The notes under the pieces: model-generated
Told to the model about the DNA's origin: nothing
Seen by the model: the letters and a program-made list of their open reading frames with translations, nothing else
The model's database searches: none
DNA from: Polytrichum commune
Lineage: Eukaryota > Streptophyta > Polytrichopsida > Polytrichales > Polytrichaceae
Assembly (NCBI GenBank): GCA_950295325.1
Contig: OX485808.1
Location: 15,212,527-15,272,526 of the forward strand
Direction: 5' to 3'
Length of the DNA stretch: 60,000 nt
Part shown: positions 48,771 through 59,827 of the stretch, piece by piece
Layout of the letters: the number at the start of each line of letters is the position of its first letter
How positions within the stretch are numbered: the stretch's first letter is position 1
Program-made: the position numbers and the translations under genes

Positions 48771-49668
48771 GGGCCTCTTCACACTGTGGCCGTCCAAGTC
48801 GAGAGGCCGTGGGATTGAATGGCCAAACTTTGTTGAGAGTCCAAAGAAATGAGCTGAAAATAGCCAATAAAATATATGAATTGGAGCCTTTAGCCGGGCA
48901 CAATGCACGGGGAGGTCACTCCATTGTCAAGTTGAACATCATGTGCAAACAAAAAAAATCCAAGTTTTACACAACGCATCACCAAAATGGGTCAAAATTT
49001 TATCAATTTTTTTTTCACGAGTAATTATACACGGTATCCATTACATAGTAAAAAGTGGTAACCAAAATTTGATGATTTTTAAAATTAAAATACCGTTTCT
49101 AACTAGAATGACACAAAATTGAACTAAAACAATTACTACAAAAATGAAGATGACTAATTTAAAAGAAATACAAAAGATATTATCAATGGTTATGTATATG
49201 TGGAAAAAATATCATAAACTTTAAAATTATCTATGGCATGTAATATAGGGGTAGCAAACTTTGTTCATACATGGTGTTCAACTTGACAATGGAGTGACCT
49301 CCCTATTGCACATTGCGAAGCCTTCAAAGGCCAAGCCCAAAGGAAGAAGGAACATTTCACTTTATTCCCTACCCAAAAAAAAAACCCCTCCAATCTAACA
49401 GCCAAGATCTTGTCAATGTTTGAACTTTTTTTATCAAAAAGAAAATTGGCGGCCTCTCAACCATAGTTTGGGTTCCCAGTCCCATCTAACCCAATTTTCC
49501 TTTGAGAGTCCGTTGCCTTTGGTCAAAAAGTAGGCATTACAAATTACGACAACCTTTGGACTTTGGCCTCTAATGTGAAGGGTCGAGAGGCCAAATTATT
49601 GGTTTCTCACAGTTTAATTGGTGGAAATCGAAGGCCTCTTGACCTTCAGCCATAGTGTGAAGCAGCCC
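48771..49668. mobile_element. PIF/Harbinger-type element, GGGCC-ended
   Basis: Left GGGCCTCTTCACACTGTGGC, right end in reverse GGGCTGCTTCACACTATGGC, with TTA on both sides (48768-48770, 49669-49671). Three relatives are at 50518-51050, 52327-52883 and 54032-54616. It contains the nested element 48910-49303. Confidence 0.82.
48910..49303. mobile_element. Element nested in the GGGCC-ended element
   Basis: Inverted ends GGGAGGTCACTCCATTGTCA (right) and GGGAGGTCACTCCATTGTCA (left) are identical for at least 20 bases and continue to AAGTTGAACA. Flanks CAATGCACG and TATTGCACA could be an imperfect 9-bp duplication, which would favour a Mutator-type element. The interior is AT-rich and noncoding. 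Confidence 0.72.
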
Positions 49669-49671
49669 TTA

Positions 49672-50514
49672 GAGCATTATAAAATAATGTAAAAGTGTTT
49701 AAAATTAATAATGTAAAATAATGTAAAATAATGTAAAAGTGTTTTAATTTTAAAAAAAAAGTAAAAGTAAAAGTGTTTAAAAATAAAATTTTAAAATGTG
49801 CATGGGATAATACGAGAAATCAAAAATATGCAAATATCCATTTATAAATCATGCACCATATGGCACGGGTCATATTAGTTAGTGTTAGTCACCATTAAGC
49901 TCATTGTGTAACATAGGCATGCACCTCATAACATTGTCAACCATAATCATGCCAAGATAGCAGTAAGTGCACTTGAACGCCACGTGTCATGAGGTGACAC
50001 TTATGGTGAAGTTGCTCATCATCGATGTAACCTAGCCTACGATTCAAAACACGGTAAGTGACACTATTTCACACGTGACATTAAATACCATAAACGGTGC
50101 AGTGGATTCGACTTTGAACATTTGTCAAATACTCAATCAAGGTTTTTAAAAAATTCCTTTATCTAAACATATGTTTAGCCCAAAGGCTAATATGATTTTA
50201 GTTTGTTTATTAATATCAACCACATAGCCATATGTATGTTCAATAGCTCAAAGTGTTGCTTTAAGCACCCTCTACCTTATGTGGGATCATGCTCTAGCCT
50301 TTGAGATTTAAAGGAAAGAATGAGTTTAAGAGAAAATTCTTGGGCATGATAACATTGCTCAAAAGAGCATTGTCGTGTAAATAGCGATCGTGTGTCACTG
50401 CAGCTCGAGTACCAACCACCACTAACAAACAACACTAAAACATAGCAAAGTCACACACAAACAACACACCTCGACACTGGGCAAGAATGCCAAGCCAAGG
50501 AGGAGGCTCCTCAC
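49672..50514. repeat. Gene-free stretch with an inverted M3 copy
   Basis: 49860-50112 matches repeat M3 in reverse (TTGAACGCCACGTGTCATGA, GTAAGTGACACTATTTCACA). The stretch 49680-49790 is a low-complexity TAAAATAATG repeat. Nothing else is recognised. Confidence 0.5.
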
Positions 50515-50517
50515 TTA

Positions 50518-51050
50518 GGGCCGCTTTACACCTAGAGGCCGGGCCAATTTCCCTTGAGGCCGATTGCACAAAATTTCAGCCTTTTTTGGGTTGGAGGCCG
50601 GCCTCTACTACACATTATAATAAGATTATACTGGGGGCCAATTTTCCCATATGTAAAGGCCCTCGGGCCAAGAAGCCAAGCTGATTCAAAAAAATTAGCC
50701 TAATCCAACGGATGTAGCATAATCTAAGATAGAGCCTTTAGATTCCACATAATCCAATGGATCTAGTTCACTTTAAAAAATTATACTTTATTTAAGAAGA
50801 TTTTTTTAGTGGAATATGACATTGGCCTCTAGGCCAAGAATTGGCCTTCCATTTTGGGTGCACCCAATTCAACGAGCTCGGGCTGTGTCATAACATACAT
50901 TTTTTAATTAAAAGAATCATACCACCAAATCGGCCCGGCCTCTAGATGTAAAGGGGTTGGGGCCGATTTGAGCCTTTTGACCAATCACAAATGAGGATTT
51001 CAAGCCTCTTACACAACGAATTGGCCCGGCCTCTGAGTGTAAAGCGGCCC
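50518..51050. mobile_element. PIF/Harbinger-type element, GGGCC-ended
   Basis: Left GGGCCGCTTTACACCTAGAG, right end in reverse GGGCCGCTTTACACTCAGAG; pairing continues into GGCCGGGCCAATT. TTA flanks both sides (50515-50517, 51051-51053). It has no transposase. Confidence 0.85.
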
Positions 51051-51053
51051 TTA

Positions 51054-52323
51054 GGAGCCTTCCTCTCCACATCTAGATTCATCCATCCAAATTTAGATGG
51101 ATGAAACCCAACGGATAAGGTGCGGCCGTCGACGCCGCATACCGTGACAGCATGTGCGTTCAAATGGGTTTGGGCAAGGCTTGCCATTTGTGACCCATGT
51201 GCATTTTAATGCTTGCAACATCTATGGGTTGGCATGGGTTGGTCTTGAATATTGTGCCCAAGCATGTTGGCCCCGTTGAATATGCAAACCCCTTAACCAA
51301 CATTATGAGGTACATAAGTCATGAGCCAACCCGCTCCCTTGGACCCATGACCAAATAATATGCTACCCCCCCCCCCCCTTCCCCAACATTACTCAACATT
51401 TAGCTCTTGTTGTGTGGACCCTCATAATATAACAGTTGGATGTTCAAAAAGATGCACAAGCATACTCAAATTCAAATTAAGCTCCCAACATCGCATTGTT
51501 ATACTACAAGGGCCCACATCATTGATTAACGTTACATGCCTCCTAAGAAAGCTCGACAAGGGGAAGGTTGCATGCTCAATTGTTACTTTACTATTTTATT
51601 TTGATTTTTGATTTTTGGGATTCAAATCTACAAACGGGGAGATCCAACCGTTGGTTATAGATGAGCTGGTTGAGTTTGAGAAATAACCAGTATAAATTGA
51701 AGACTCAAGGCAAATCGCCAATCGCTTAGAAGAATTTGTTGATTTTTACCTTAAATTAGCAAAGATAACATGATATATGTCAACATGTAAAGCAATTGGA
51801 TTTGGAGACACTTGGTCTTGAATTATATCTCCAAAGAATATGGAGTAAGTCTATGTGATTCAACTTGCAAGACAATGTCCTCGACATGTTTTCAAAACCC
51901 AAAATTCATGTGTGCATGTACATTGCTAGGGAAACTCAAATTTATCTCTACGATTCTAGACATGAGATCCAAAAATGTGGGGTAGGACATTACATGAGAA
52001 ACATATAAGTATGTTTGTGTAGTGCATGAGAATACTTGTAAACGTTTGTTGTAGGAGCCACACTTCCGTTCATCCGTTAGTGTAGTCGCCAATCCATCCT
52101 AAACCTTGGTAGTAGGGCGGTGTACACATGTTGGATGATTGAGATTTGGATGAAAAATGACGTGGTAAGTGACGGTATTTGCAACACTGTAAATCTATAT
52201 TCCCCCAAAGAAAATTATACAAGGAAGAACAAATAATTCCCAACAATTTCATGGCTGGATTTGAACATAAAGTTTGGTGTGGTCGGAGCATGTGACCAAC
52301 TCCTCGACCAATTCACCTGCAAC
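51054..52323. repeat. Gene-free stretch with M5 and M1 fragments
   Basis: An M5 copy lies at about 51655-51835 (GATGAGCTGGTTGA, CAATTGGATTTGGAGACACT). An M1 fragment lies at about 52130-52240 (GGATGATTGAGATTTGGATG, GCAACACTGTAAATCTA). The rest, 51054-51650 and 51840-52130, shows nothing recognisable. Confidence 0.45.
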
Positions 52324-52326
52324 TAA

Positions 52327-52883
52327 GGGCCACTTCACACACAAGATTGAAGGCCCGTGATCATTGCAATTTAAGAGCTCTCATTGGTCAAAAGGGTGGA
52401 GACCGTCCAAGTTCACTTCACACACGAAGGTGAAGGCCCAAAGGTCCAAAGAAGACTTCATGGATGAAGAGTCTATATGGAGTCCTACATGGCGGACTTT
52501 GGATAAGGTTTCATGGTCTCCTGGAATTTTCGTCAGGACGCAAATTATGGGAGACCATGATCTATTTTAATATTTTCTAGCAAAACTTATTACAGGGGCA
52601 AATTCCAGGACATAATCCAAGACAGACATACACCACCAAGTAATCCTCTCAAATTGATAGAGTTTGAGACATATTATATTAAAAACCAAATCCTCCCCTC
52701 GTTTCCCGCCAACGAACTATGCAATGGTCCTGCAACATGGTCCATTCTCACTTCACACTATGCTTGAGGGCCCGTGACTACATAAAACGGCTTTCCCAAC
52801 ACCCATGATACGGCCTTTGGATGAGAGTTCAAGGGTCCTCACCAGTACAAGGTCACGGCTCTTGGCTCATGTGTGAAGGGCCC
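52327..52883. mobile_element. PIF/Harbinger-type element, GGGCC-ended
   Basis: Left GGGCCACTTCACACACAAG, right end in reverse GGGCCCTTCACACATGAGCC, with TAA on both sides (52324-52326, 52884-52886). The interior is about 85 percent alike, by eye, to the element at 54032-54616 (for example CTCCCCTCGTTTCCCGCCAA against CTCCCCTCTTTTTCCGCCAA). Confidence 0.85.
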
Positions 52884-53127
52884 TAAGTTACAGTAGCAGA
52901 CGGTTCTCCTAGAGTCAATATAAAGATATGTGGAGTCATACTTCGGCCTTTGAGGTTTAAGGGAAAGAAGGAGTTTAAAAGAAGAGGGAAAAAAATCTCC
53001 GGGCAGCGAACAGCGACATAAATAAGCCTGCCCGCTCCTCGGAACCCGTGACCTTGGATTCCGTTAGACCCTCCCCCAAAAGAAAGCTCATTGGGAAGGG
53101 GGGTAATAAATGGGGAGAACCAACCAC

Positions 53128-53323
53128 TACACCAAATATGATATTTAGTGTGACTTACTATTTGGATTTACACGGTGCTATATCTTTATATTATCGAAAT
53201 AATTTTTATGTCTAAACTACCAGTTTAACATTTGTTGGTAAAATATGAGATGTACATCAAATAGATATAGCATCGCGAGATTCCAAATAGTAAGTCACAC
53301 TAAATATCATATTTAGTGTAGTT
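53128..53323. mobile_element. MITE with long ends, CTACAC group
   Basis: Left CTACACCAAATATGATATTT and right end in reverse CTACACTAAATATGATATTT, continuing through AGTGTGACTTACTATTTGGA on both arms, so the inverted repeat is about 40 bases. It directly abuts the PIF/Harbinger-type element at 53325. Confidence 0.8.
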
Positions 53324-53324
53324 A

Positions 53325-53713
53325 GAGCAAGCCCAATCGTTCCTGGATCTGCATCTGCATCCGGGAATGAAAAGTGGCCTCCACCCAGAATGCAGATGCA
53401 GACCCATGTAAAAGTGCCACTCATTCTACCTTACTACCTCAAGGATTTCCTCTAAAATGATTTGTAGTTTTTTGCGGCCCTACCATATTGAGTTGTCTTT
53501 AGTTAAAAGACCTCATTGAGTTGTTTGTCCTTAGCTGATAGCATGCTCCCTACATATCTCGCCGAAATGCAGGGAGTTCTGCACATCTTGTATTATTTTA
53601 CATCCAATTTTAGGGTATAGCAGGGTGACTGGGCCAATATCCTGCATCTGTATCCGCATCACGGATGAGAAAGCGCAAATGCATATGCAGATGCAGGGTC
53701 AATGGGCTTGCCC
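53325..53713. mobile_element. PIF/Harbinger-type MITE, relative of 46149-46971
   Basis: Left GAGCAAGCCCAATCGTTCCT, right end in reverse GGGCAAGCCCATTGACCCTG; TTA flanks both sides (53322-53324, 53714-53716). Both ends carry runs of GCATCTGCAT/ATGCAGATGC. It lacks the long palindromic core of its larger relative. Confidence 0.85.
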
Positions 53714-53716
53714 TTA

Positions 53717-53960
53717 CAAATGAGCCGGTTGAAGATGAAGACTTTGGAAAAGTTCTCATGAGATTTTTTGAACATTATCAGTAAAAGAAAACCTATTGTT
53801 TCCAAATCCAACCGGCAACATGTTGTGATCTTTCGGCTTCTCTTCATTAAATTGACGTACATTCCATGAATCTCTCTAAAGTGATGGGGTAGTTTTCCCA
53901 AAGTCTTCCTCTTCAACACATTATTTCTCAAAGTGAACCACTGTATGTGCGATGGGACGT
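53717..53960 (-). repeat. Repeat M5, inverted copy
   Basis: In reverse it reads GGAATGTACGTCAATTTAAT, GAGAAGCCGAAAGATCACAA and CCGGTTGGATTTGGAAAC, matching the copy at 5448-5530. Confidence 0.55.
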
Positions 53961-54031
53961 TTTCCTAATAAACCCCTACACCTCCACCAGTTATTCCTCA
54001 AGCTGAATTAACTGGTTACAATACAATATGA

Positions 54032-54616
54032 GGGCCACTTCACACACAACGCTGAAGGCCCTTGACCATCGCAATGTAAGAGCTCTCATTGGTCGAAAAG
54101 GCGGAGACCGTCCAAGTTCACTTCACACTAGGAGGTGAAGGCCTAAAGGCCCAAAGAAAAGTTCGTGGATGAAAAGTCTACATGGAGTCCTCCATGGCTA
54201 GTTGTGGATAAGGGTGCATGGTCTACCGGAATTTGCGTCATACCCACCTCCAAGAGGTGGGCTTGACGCAAATTCCGGGAGACCACCATGACTTTTTAAA
54301 TATTTTTTCCAGCATGACATATTTCAGGACAGACTGCATGGCAGATTTCAAGACATACAAACATCACCAAGTAATCATCTTAAATTGATAAACTTGGAAA
54401 CATATTATATTAAACCAAATCCTCCCCTCTTTTTCCGCCAACAAAAATGTGCAATGGTCCCGCAACATGGTTCGTTCTCACTTCACACTATGCTTGAGGG
54501 CCCAAGTCTACATAAAAGGGCTTTCCCAACACCCATAGTACGGCTTTTGGATGAGAGTCAAGGGTCCTCCTCACCATTACAAGGTCACGGCTCTTGGCTC
54601 ATGTGTGAAGTGGCCC
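54032..54616. mobile_element. PIF/Harbinger-type element, GGGCC-ended
   Basis: Left GGGCCACTTCACACACAACG, right end in reverse GGGCCACTTCACACATGAGC; TGA flanks both sides (54029-54031, 54617-54619). Sister copy of 52327-52883. A local palindrome GAATTTGCGTCA...TGACGCAAATTC lies at about 54230-54280. Confidence 0.86.
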
Positions 54617-54955
54617 TGAGTGGCAGTTTTGCAATGACTGGGTTTTCTCATAATAAGTGATCAGTTATTACGGGTGTGCCTCTACTCTCGTGTGCATAAT
54701 AAAGTGGTAACTGGTTACAATCTAACCTTGATAATGTCACACCATCCGTTTCACCATAAAGTGTGATATAAACAAGGTGTGACATATTTGATAATGTCAC
54801 ATTTTGAAGATTTGTGCATAATGTGATATTATCAAAAAAAAAAGGTAGAAAATCAAAATAAAATTACAATGTAAAAAAGAAAATAACAAATACGAGACTT
54901 CAATGTTTTTGAATGTAAAATATAATTCAAGATTGTGAATAACAACAAGAGCACA

Positions 54956-55394
54956 TCATAATGTGTCATTGAGATCAGGTAAAGACCTCTCACTAGAGGC
55001 AAAGAAGCTTCTAATGTCACATTGTTTTGTTGATGTTAAATGTGCAACACCAATTCTAATGAGTTTGTCATGGATTTTTTCCATTCCTAACAACTCCAGA
55101 GTGTTGAAAATTTGAGAACCTTGGCTAGCCATAAAATTCAAAACATCTTTAACATATTTTTGTGCATCACTTAGCTTCACTACTTTAGACTCATCATCAC
55201 TGCTATCAACAATCAATGGGTATACTTCCATGGAATCAAAAACCTGTTCGCCATCTCGCACTAATTACACAAGCTCCTCAGTAGAAAATTCCACCTCAAA
55301 ATCATCTTCACCTTCCATGTTTATGTACTCCAAAGGACAAAGCTTTTCTATGGGCTTGCTAGAAACAGAGCCGAGAAGGTTATCTCCAAAACTA
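54956..55394 (-). pseudogene. Pogo/Tigger-like transposase C-terminal remnant
   Basis: The minus strand reads SKPIEKLCPLEY, MEGEDDFEVEFSTEEL, a stop, and then (54956-55261) RDGEQVFDSMEVYPLIVDSS, KVVKLSDAQKYVKDVLNFM and a closing TKQCDIRSFFASS. The acidic stretch, the L-S-AxKxV-x-L-x-F helix and the KQ-x-I-x-x-FF ending are typical of the C-terminus of Tigger/pogo transposases. A stop near 55264 separates the two parts, and the catalytic domain is not found upstream, so the gene is dead. Confidence 0.7.
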
Positions 55395-55586
55395 GGAAAC
55401 GAATAAGATGGGCGCCCAAACTAACTAACTAGTGATAAACAACCCTCTAACTTAGTTTACAGATTATGCTAAACAAAATTAGGGATCTCCCTCTACTTCC
55501 CAAATGTGAGTACCTTCCAGAAACCCCAATTCTAGCTCCGTGAAGCAAAATTCCTTGGTTTCTTCTTCTTCTTCTTGTGCCCACAT

Positions 55587-56132
55587 CAGGGTTGTCTATC
55601 CCGACGTCATGACGTGTCGTGTCGTGACGGACCCCTCCGTCACGACACAATAGGGTCCACGTAGGGTCAACTAGGGGAAGCTAGTAGGGTGGGTAAAATA
55701 CTTACCTTCTTGCCAAGGTGGCGTCCTATGTGGCAGAAAAGGCCGATGTGGACGTGGATATGCCTAGCGCTAGGTAAACCATTTTGCCATTTTGTTTATC
55801 ATTCTGTTAAAATCAAAGTAGTAAAATATGACTAAGGAGGGTGTGGGGCGGACGGGGGCGGACGGGGGGGCGGATGGGGTGGGAACGGGGGCGGACGGGC
55901 GCTAGTAATTTTTTCCCCACTTTACCTCTACTTTGCTGACATGTCATCACACGTGGACATTTTACATCCTATGTGTCCGAAATGGGGTAATGTAATTACA
56001 CACAGAATTCGGTAAAATTCAAGTCCGTCAGGATAAAGACAACATCCGGCATAATGTCGTGACGGATATGTGTCGTGACGGCACAACATTATGCCGAGAT
56101 TAGCCTCCGTCACGACACAATAGACAACCCTG
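55587..56132. mobile_element. hAT-type MITE nested in the Tigger-type element
   Basis: Ends CAGGGTTGTCTAT and, in reverse, CAGGGTTGTCTAT are identical over 13 bases, flanked by the perfect 8-bp duplication GCCCACAT (55579-55586 and 56133-56140). CGTGACGG/CCGTCACG words recur inside both ends, like hAT subterminal motifs. The centre has GGGGCGGACG repeats near 55845-55900. It has no transposase. Confidence 0.92.
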
Positions 56133-56559
56133 GCCCACATGCGTGAACACCGTGAAAAGACACACAGTTGAACACATGTGACGGAAGGATGGGGTGCATA
56201 GAGGCCGAGAAGTCTTGACAACGCTGTGAAAAGACAACACCTTTGAGTGTCGTGTATAGACAACACCGTTCAGGGTTGGTGCACAATCAAGTTCCAAGAA
56301 TAGCATTGCATTTATCACAAGATCGGCGCATGACCTTTTCGGCTACTACAATCTGTCCATCCAACCATCACATACAATCCATCCATACTTGGTATTATCA
56401 CATTTACACTACGGATTTTGGAAAAAAATAATGACATTATCAAGGGTGATAGGGATAATAACGAGGGAATTTTACACTATGAAAATCGGTTTCAAACTTT
56501 TAGGTGACAATATCAAGGTGTTCTATTAACAAGGGTGACATTATCAAGGTTAGACTGTA

Positions 56560-57475
56560 TCCCTATTCATGGAGTTGATTGGGAAGTGTGTGGCTGCTGG
56601 AGCCTGCCCTTTGAAGTTGACTTCTTCTTCCCAGGCCATCCACCGACCCCTCTTGGAATAGAAATAAATCTGGATACTCACTCCTTAAAAGGAAAACCCA
56701 GCAATGGAGGCCTGCCATTGGCCGCCCTCCTTCACCCGCACCTTATTCCATCACTTAGATTAATGTGACACGTGGCGCCCTCCCAGCCCTCCACGTGTGC
56801 GTTCCGGTGATGCCACCAACATGTGTGTGAGCTTATATTTAGAGGTAGGGACCCCCCCTTTCGGTGACGCATTCATTAGGGGCTTTTCAAATCCAATTTT
56901 GGCCAACCGTGTCCCGTTTTCGGGCATCTCGTGTTTATGGGTGTGCCTATGTGGCGTGGAGGGGACACTTGGCGGATCGTCATTGGCCGGAGACAATGTT
57001 ACGGGGCGAATTCAAGCTTCACTCCGAGGTATCACATTCATCATGGTAAGAGTTGACCACCGGTGTCATATGCAAACTACGTTACTCCGATTTTGTTGGT
57101 TTATTGTGTTTCTAAATTTGTGCCGCTCGTTATTTATGATGCCAACCCACAAAGAATCCGATGTGTTGGATAACGTAGTAGTACACTAATAAGGCCCACT
57201 TCACACACGGGTCAAAGGGCCGTGAGCATGTGATTGTGAGGGACCTTGACTCTCATCCCAAGGTCGTACCAGTTGTTTACCTAATACAAGGGCCTTTTCA
57301 CACACGGGTCAAAGGGCCGTGACCATGAAATTGTGAGAGTTCAAAAGAAAGTGTCCAAAGGTTGTCCCAAGACACCTCCAAAATCATGGAGTGTGGTCAC
57401 GGATCCTCAAGTGTAGTGGGAAGTCATTTGTGACCAACCTTTGTTTTTGATAAATGTAAGTTGGGATGACTGTAC
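56560..57475. repeat. Gene-free stretch with duplicated transposon left ends
   Basis: GGCCCACTTCACACACGGGTCAAAGGGCCGTGA-type sequence (given in part: CTTCACACACGGGTC, AAAGGGCCGTGA) occurs at about 57191 and again at about 57291, resembling the GGGCC-ended elements. No matching right end is visible. A plus-strand frame at 56797-57189 is open for 130 codons but has no recognisable motif. Confidence 0.45.
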
Positions 57476-57479
57476 CGTT

Positions 57480-57810
57480 TATGGTCTTACTGTCACATGT
57501 ATAATAGTGTCACTTACCATGTTTTGAGGCGTGTGTTACACAAATGATCAACAATTTCGTCATTGAAAGTTTATCACCTCGAGATATTTGGCAAGTGTGG
57601 TTACTAGGTGTCTTGGCATGCATATGTTCGACATTGCTATGAGATGTATGCTTAAGTTCCATAATGGTCTACAAGTTGACTAACTTGTACACAAATGACA
57701 CTTTTCATTAGTATGCTCAAGAACATACAGTATTCCTCTTGCATACTATAATGTATACACATGACACTTAATCATTAGTATGCTCAATATTATATCTTCC
57801 CCTTGGTTGG
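57480..57810 (+). repeat. Repeat M3 copy
   Basis: Shares ATGGTCTACAAGTTGACTAA, GTACACAAATGACACTT, CATTAGTATGCTCAAGAA and TTACCATGTTTTGAGGCGTG with the 39206-40335 block. Confidence 0.55.
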
Positions 57811-58229
57811 GTACATATCAAGTAGGTTTCAACACTTAGATTGCCCAAAAGACAACCCTTTTCAACAAGACTGCTTTTTGCAACCACATGTGCGATCGCA
57901 AGTGTGCAGTTGAAGTCACGTGAAAAGAAACTACTTTACTTTTGTCATGATGTAGATTCCTTATTTTTGTTGTTGTTTTCCTCCTTCTTGCTAAATGCGT
58001 TTGACATGAGAGTGGGGTACTACCCAGTGTTAGCCCTTGGAAGTCACTAGGTGTTCCTTGAAGGCGAGATAACTTCATATGAACGACTCAAATGTCAGTC
58101 ACACAAAAACCGAAATGAAGGTTTTGTAGAGGACCCAACAAATCAAATGTCCACAACATAAATATGAATGTATCTAGAAAATTCCATGTATGAAATGTGT
58201 ATTGACCAATTTAACGGTAAACCCCATTA

Positions 58230-58524
58230 ACCGTTAAATAGCTAGACAAAAACCCTACAAAAAGCTCTCTATCGCTCCAAAAACTTCACTTCATTTTTCT
58301 CACGAAAACCCAAATAGTTTGGATACATCCCTCTAAAGTTGGAAATTTGTGGGATCGCTTTGGAACTCCCCAAAAGCGTGCCAAGTTAAGGATGCAATTC
58401 ATGGGGAGCATCTACTAGGGACATTGCAACCATTTGGTTTTTTTGCCCTTACCGGAAACGCAACCTCACCAAATCAACGTTGTCACTTTGGCGTCACTTG
58501 AAGGCCACTTTGATATGACATGAC

Positions 58525-58562
<38 letters not shown>

Positions 58563-58760
58563 CCAAAAAGTATATGTTGACCTTTGAAACCCCTTTTAAC
58601 CTTGGAATTTTGCGGGTTCACTTCAAAACTCCCTAAGAATGCGTAAAGTTTAAGGCTACTTATCATGGGGAGGATCTAGTACGGATATTTCAACCATAAG
58701 GGTTTTTCACCTTTACCGGAACCGCAACCTTCCGAAATCGATGTTGTCTCTTCAATGCCA
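58230..58760. repeat. Diverged tandem duplication split by a TA run
   Basis: A unit of about 250 bases occurs at about 58310-58520 and again at about 58590-58780: CATGGGGAGCATCTACTAGG against CATGGGGAGGATCTAGTACG, and TTACCGGAAACGCAACCT against TTACCGGAACCGCAACCT. A TA run lies between at about 58530-58557. Confidence 0.65.
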
Positions 58761-58789
58761 TTTTTGATGTGACATTGATGACATGGCTC

Positions 58790-59827
58790 AATATAAGTGG
58801 TGAAGAGGGTAGGTGAGAATCCCTCACGTCATTGGTCACATCGGCCGGCTTCGGAAAAGGGCTCCTACTTTACAAAGGTGGGCATCCATTGGCCCTTCCC
58901 TTCCAAGTTGTATGTGATTGGTAACTTAGGTCGTACATAACATGCGTATCGTAAGGTATGTGGGTCTTAAAGTGACACTTATAAGCTTCTACAACGGTGT
59001 TAAACATGACAAACAATGAAATAGATCAAAACAATTAACATATCGATGATTTGCAAACGTGCAACAAGTCTTCCGACCGATATTTAAGAACAAAAATATC
59101 ATAATTCATTTGCAACCTGTAGAAAATCACAAAGGTGAAAATCAGATCCTGAAAGGAAATTATCGTATAGTAACTATTTCATCCATCCAACTACAAACTT
59201 GATGCTCTACATGTTTGTGGTTGATTTATCCTAAACTATTCGGATCAATCTAAAGCCATGCCCACGTTGACAACTGGGCATAGCTAGTGGACGGCTCCCA
59301 CTAGTATGGTTATTTTATTTTACTTTACTTTACTTTAATCAACGACTGGATGCAATGTATTTCAATTTTGAGTGCGCGTTGGCTGAAAGTGAACGTAAAG
59401 TATCCCGTACTGTTGGGAAATGTCCACTTGCTATGCCCACTAGTAAGTTTGGACATGATAAAACTTGCATTACTTCAAGACATGTACGTTGGATAAATGA
59501 GAGATACATTTGTATGCGATGAATCTCTCTATCTTCATTATGAATGCATTATATCTTCATTGCACACATACATGTAGTAGAACATATTAATAACGATCGT
59601 AAGAGAAATAAGTACAAACTGTACATGCCTATAAAATTAAGCTAAACAACTCTTATACCTGATGAATGGATGAAGAGTCATTATTTATTTTTATTTTATT
59701 TATCATGTTTTATGTTAGTTCCACTCAACACATGTTTGTAATGCACATTACTATAAACATAAAATCATGTATGATTACACCTTAGTTGTCACATATGAGT
59801 TGTTGGACTTGTACAACAACTAAGTGC
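58790..59827. repeat. Gene-free stretch; repeat related to 30841-31590
   Basis: The part from 59270 to 59560 resembles 31130-31500. The rest holds no recognisable gene or element. Confidence 0.35.

Larger units (their letters stand above)
54718..56557 (-). mobile_element. Pogo/Tigger-type element with transposase remnant
   Basis: Ends CAATCTAACCTTGATAATGT and, in reverse, CAGTCTAACCTTGATAATGT match at 22 of 23 positions, and both sides carry TA (54716-54717, 56558-56559). TGATAATGTCAC and its reverse recur inside each end (54790, 56430), like subterminal binding sites. Total length is 1840 bp, of which 546 bp is a nested hAT-type element. A transposase C-terminal remnant is on the minus strand; the DDE core is missing. 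Confidence 0.9.

Noticed and set aside
56797-57189. 130-codon plus-strand frame as a gene
   Set aside because: No recognisable motif, no supporting exon, and it overlaps another open frame in a repeat-rich stretch.
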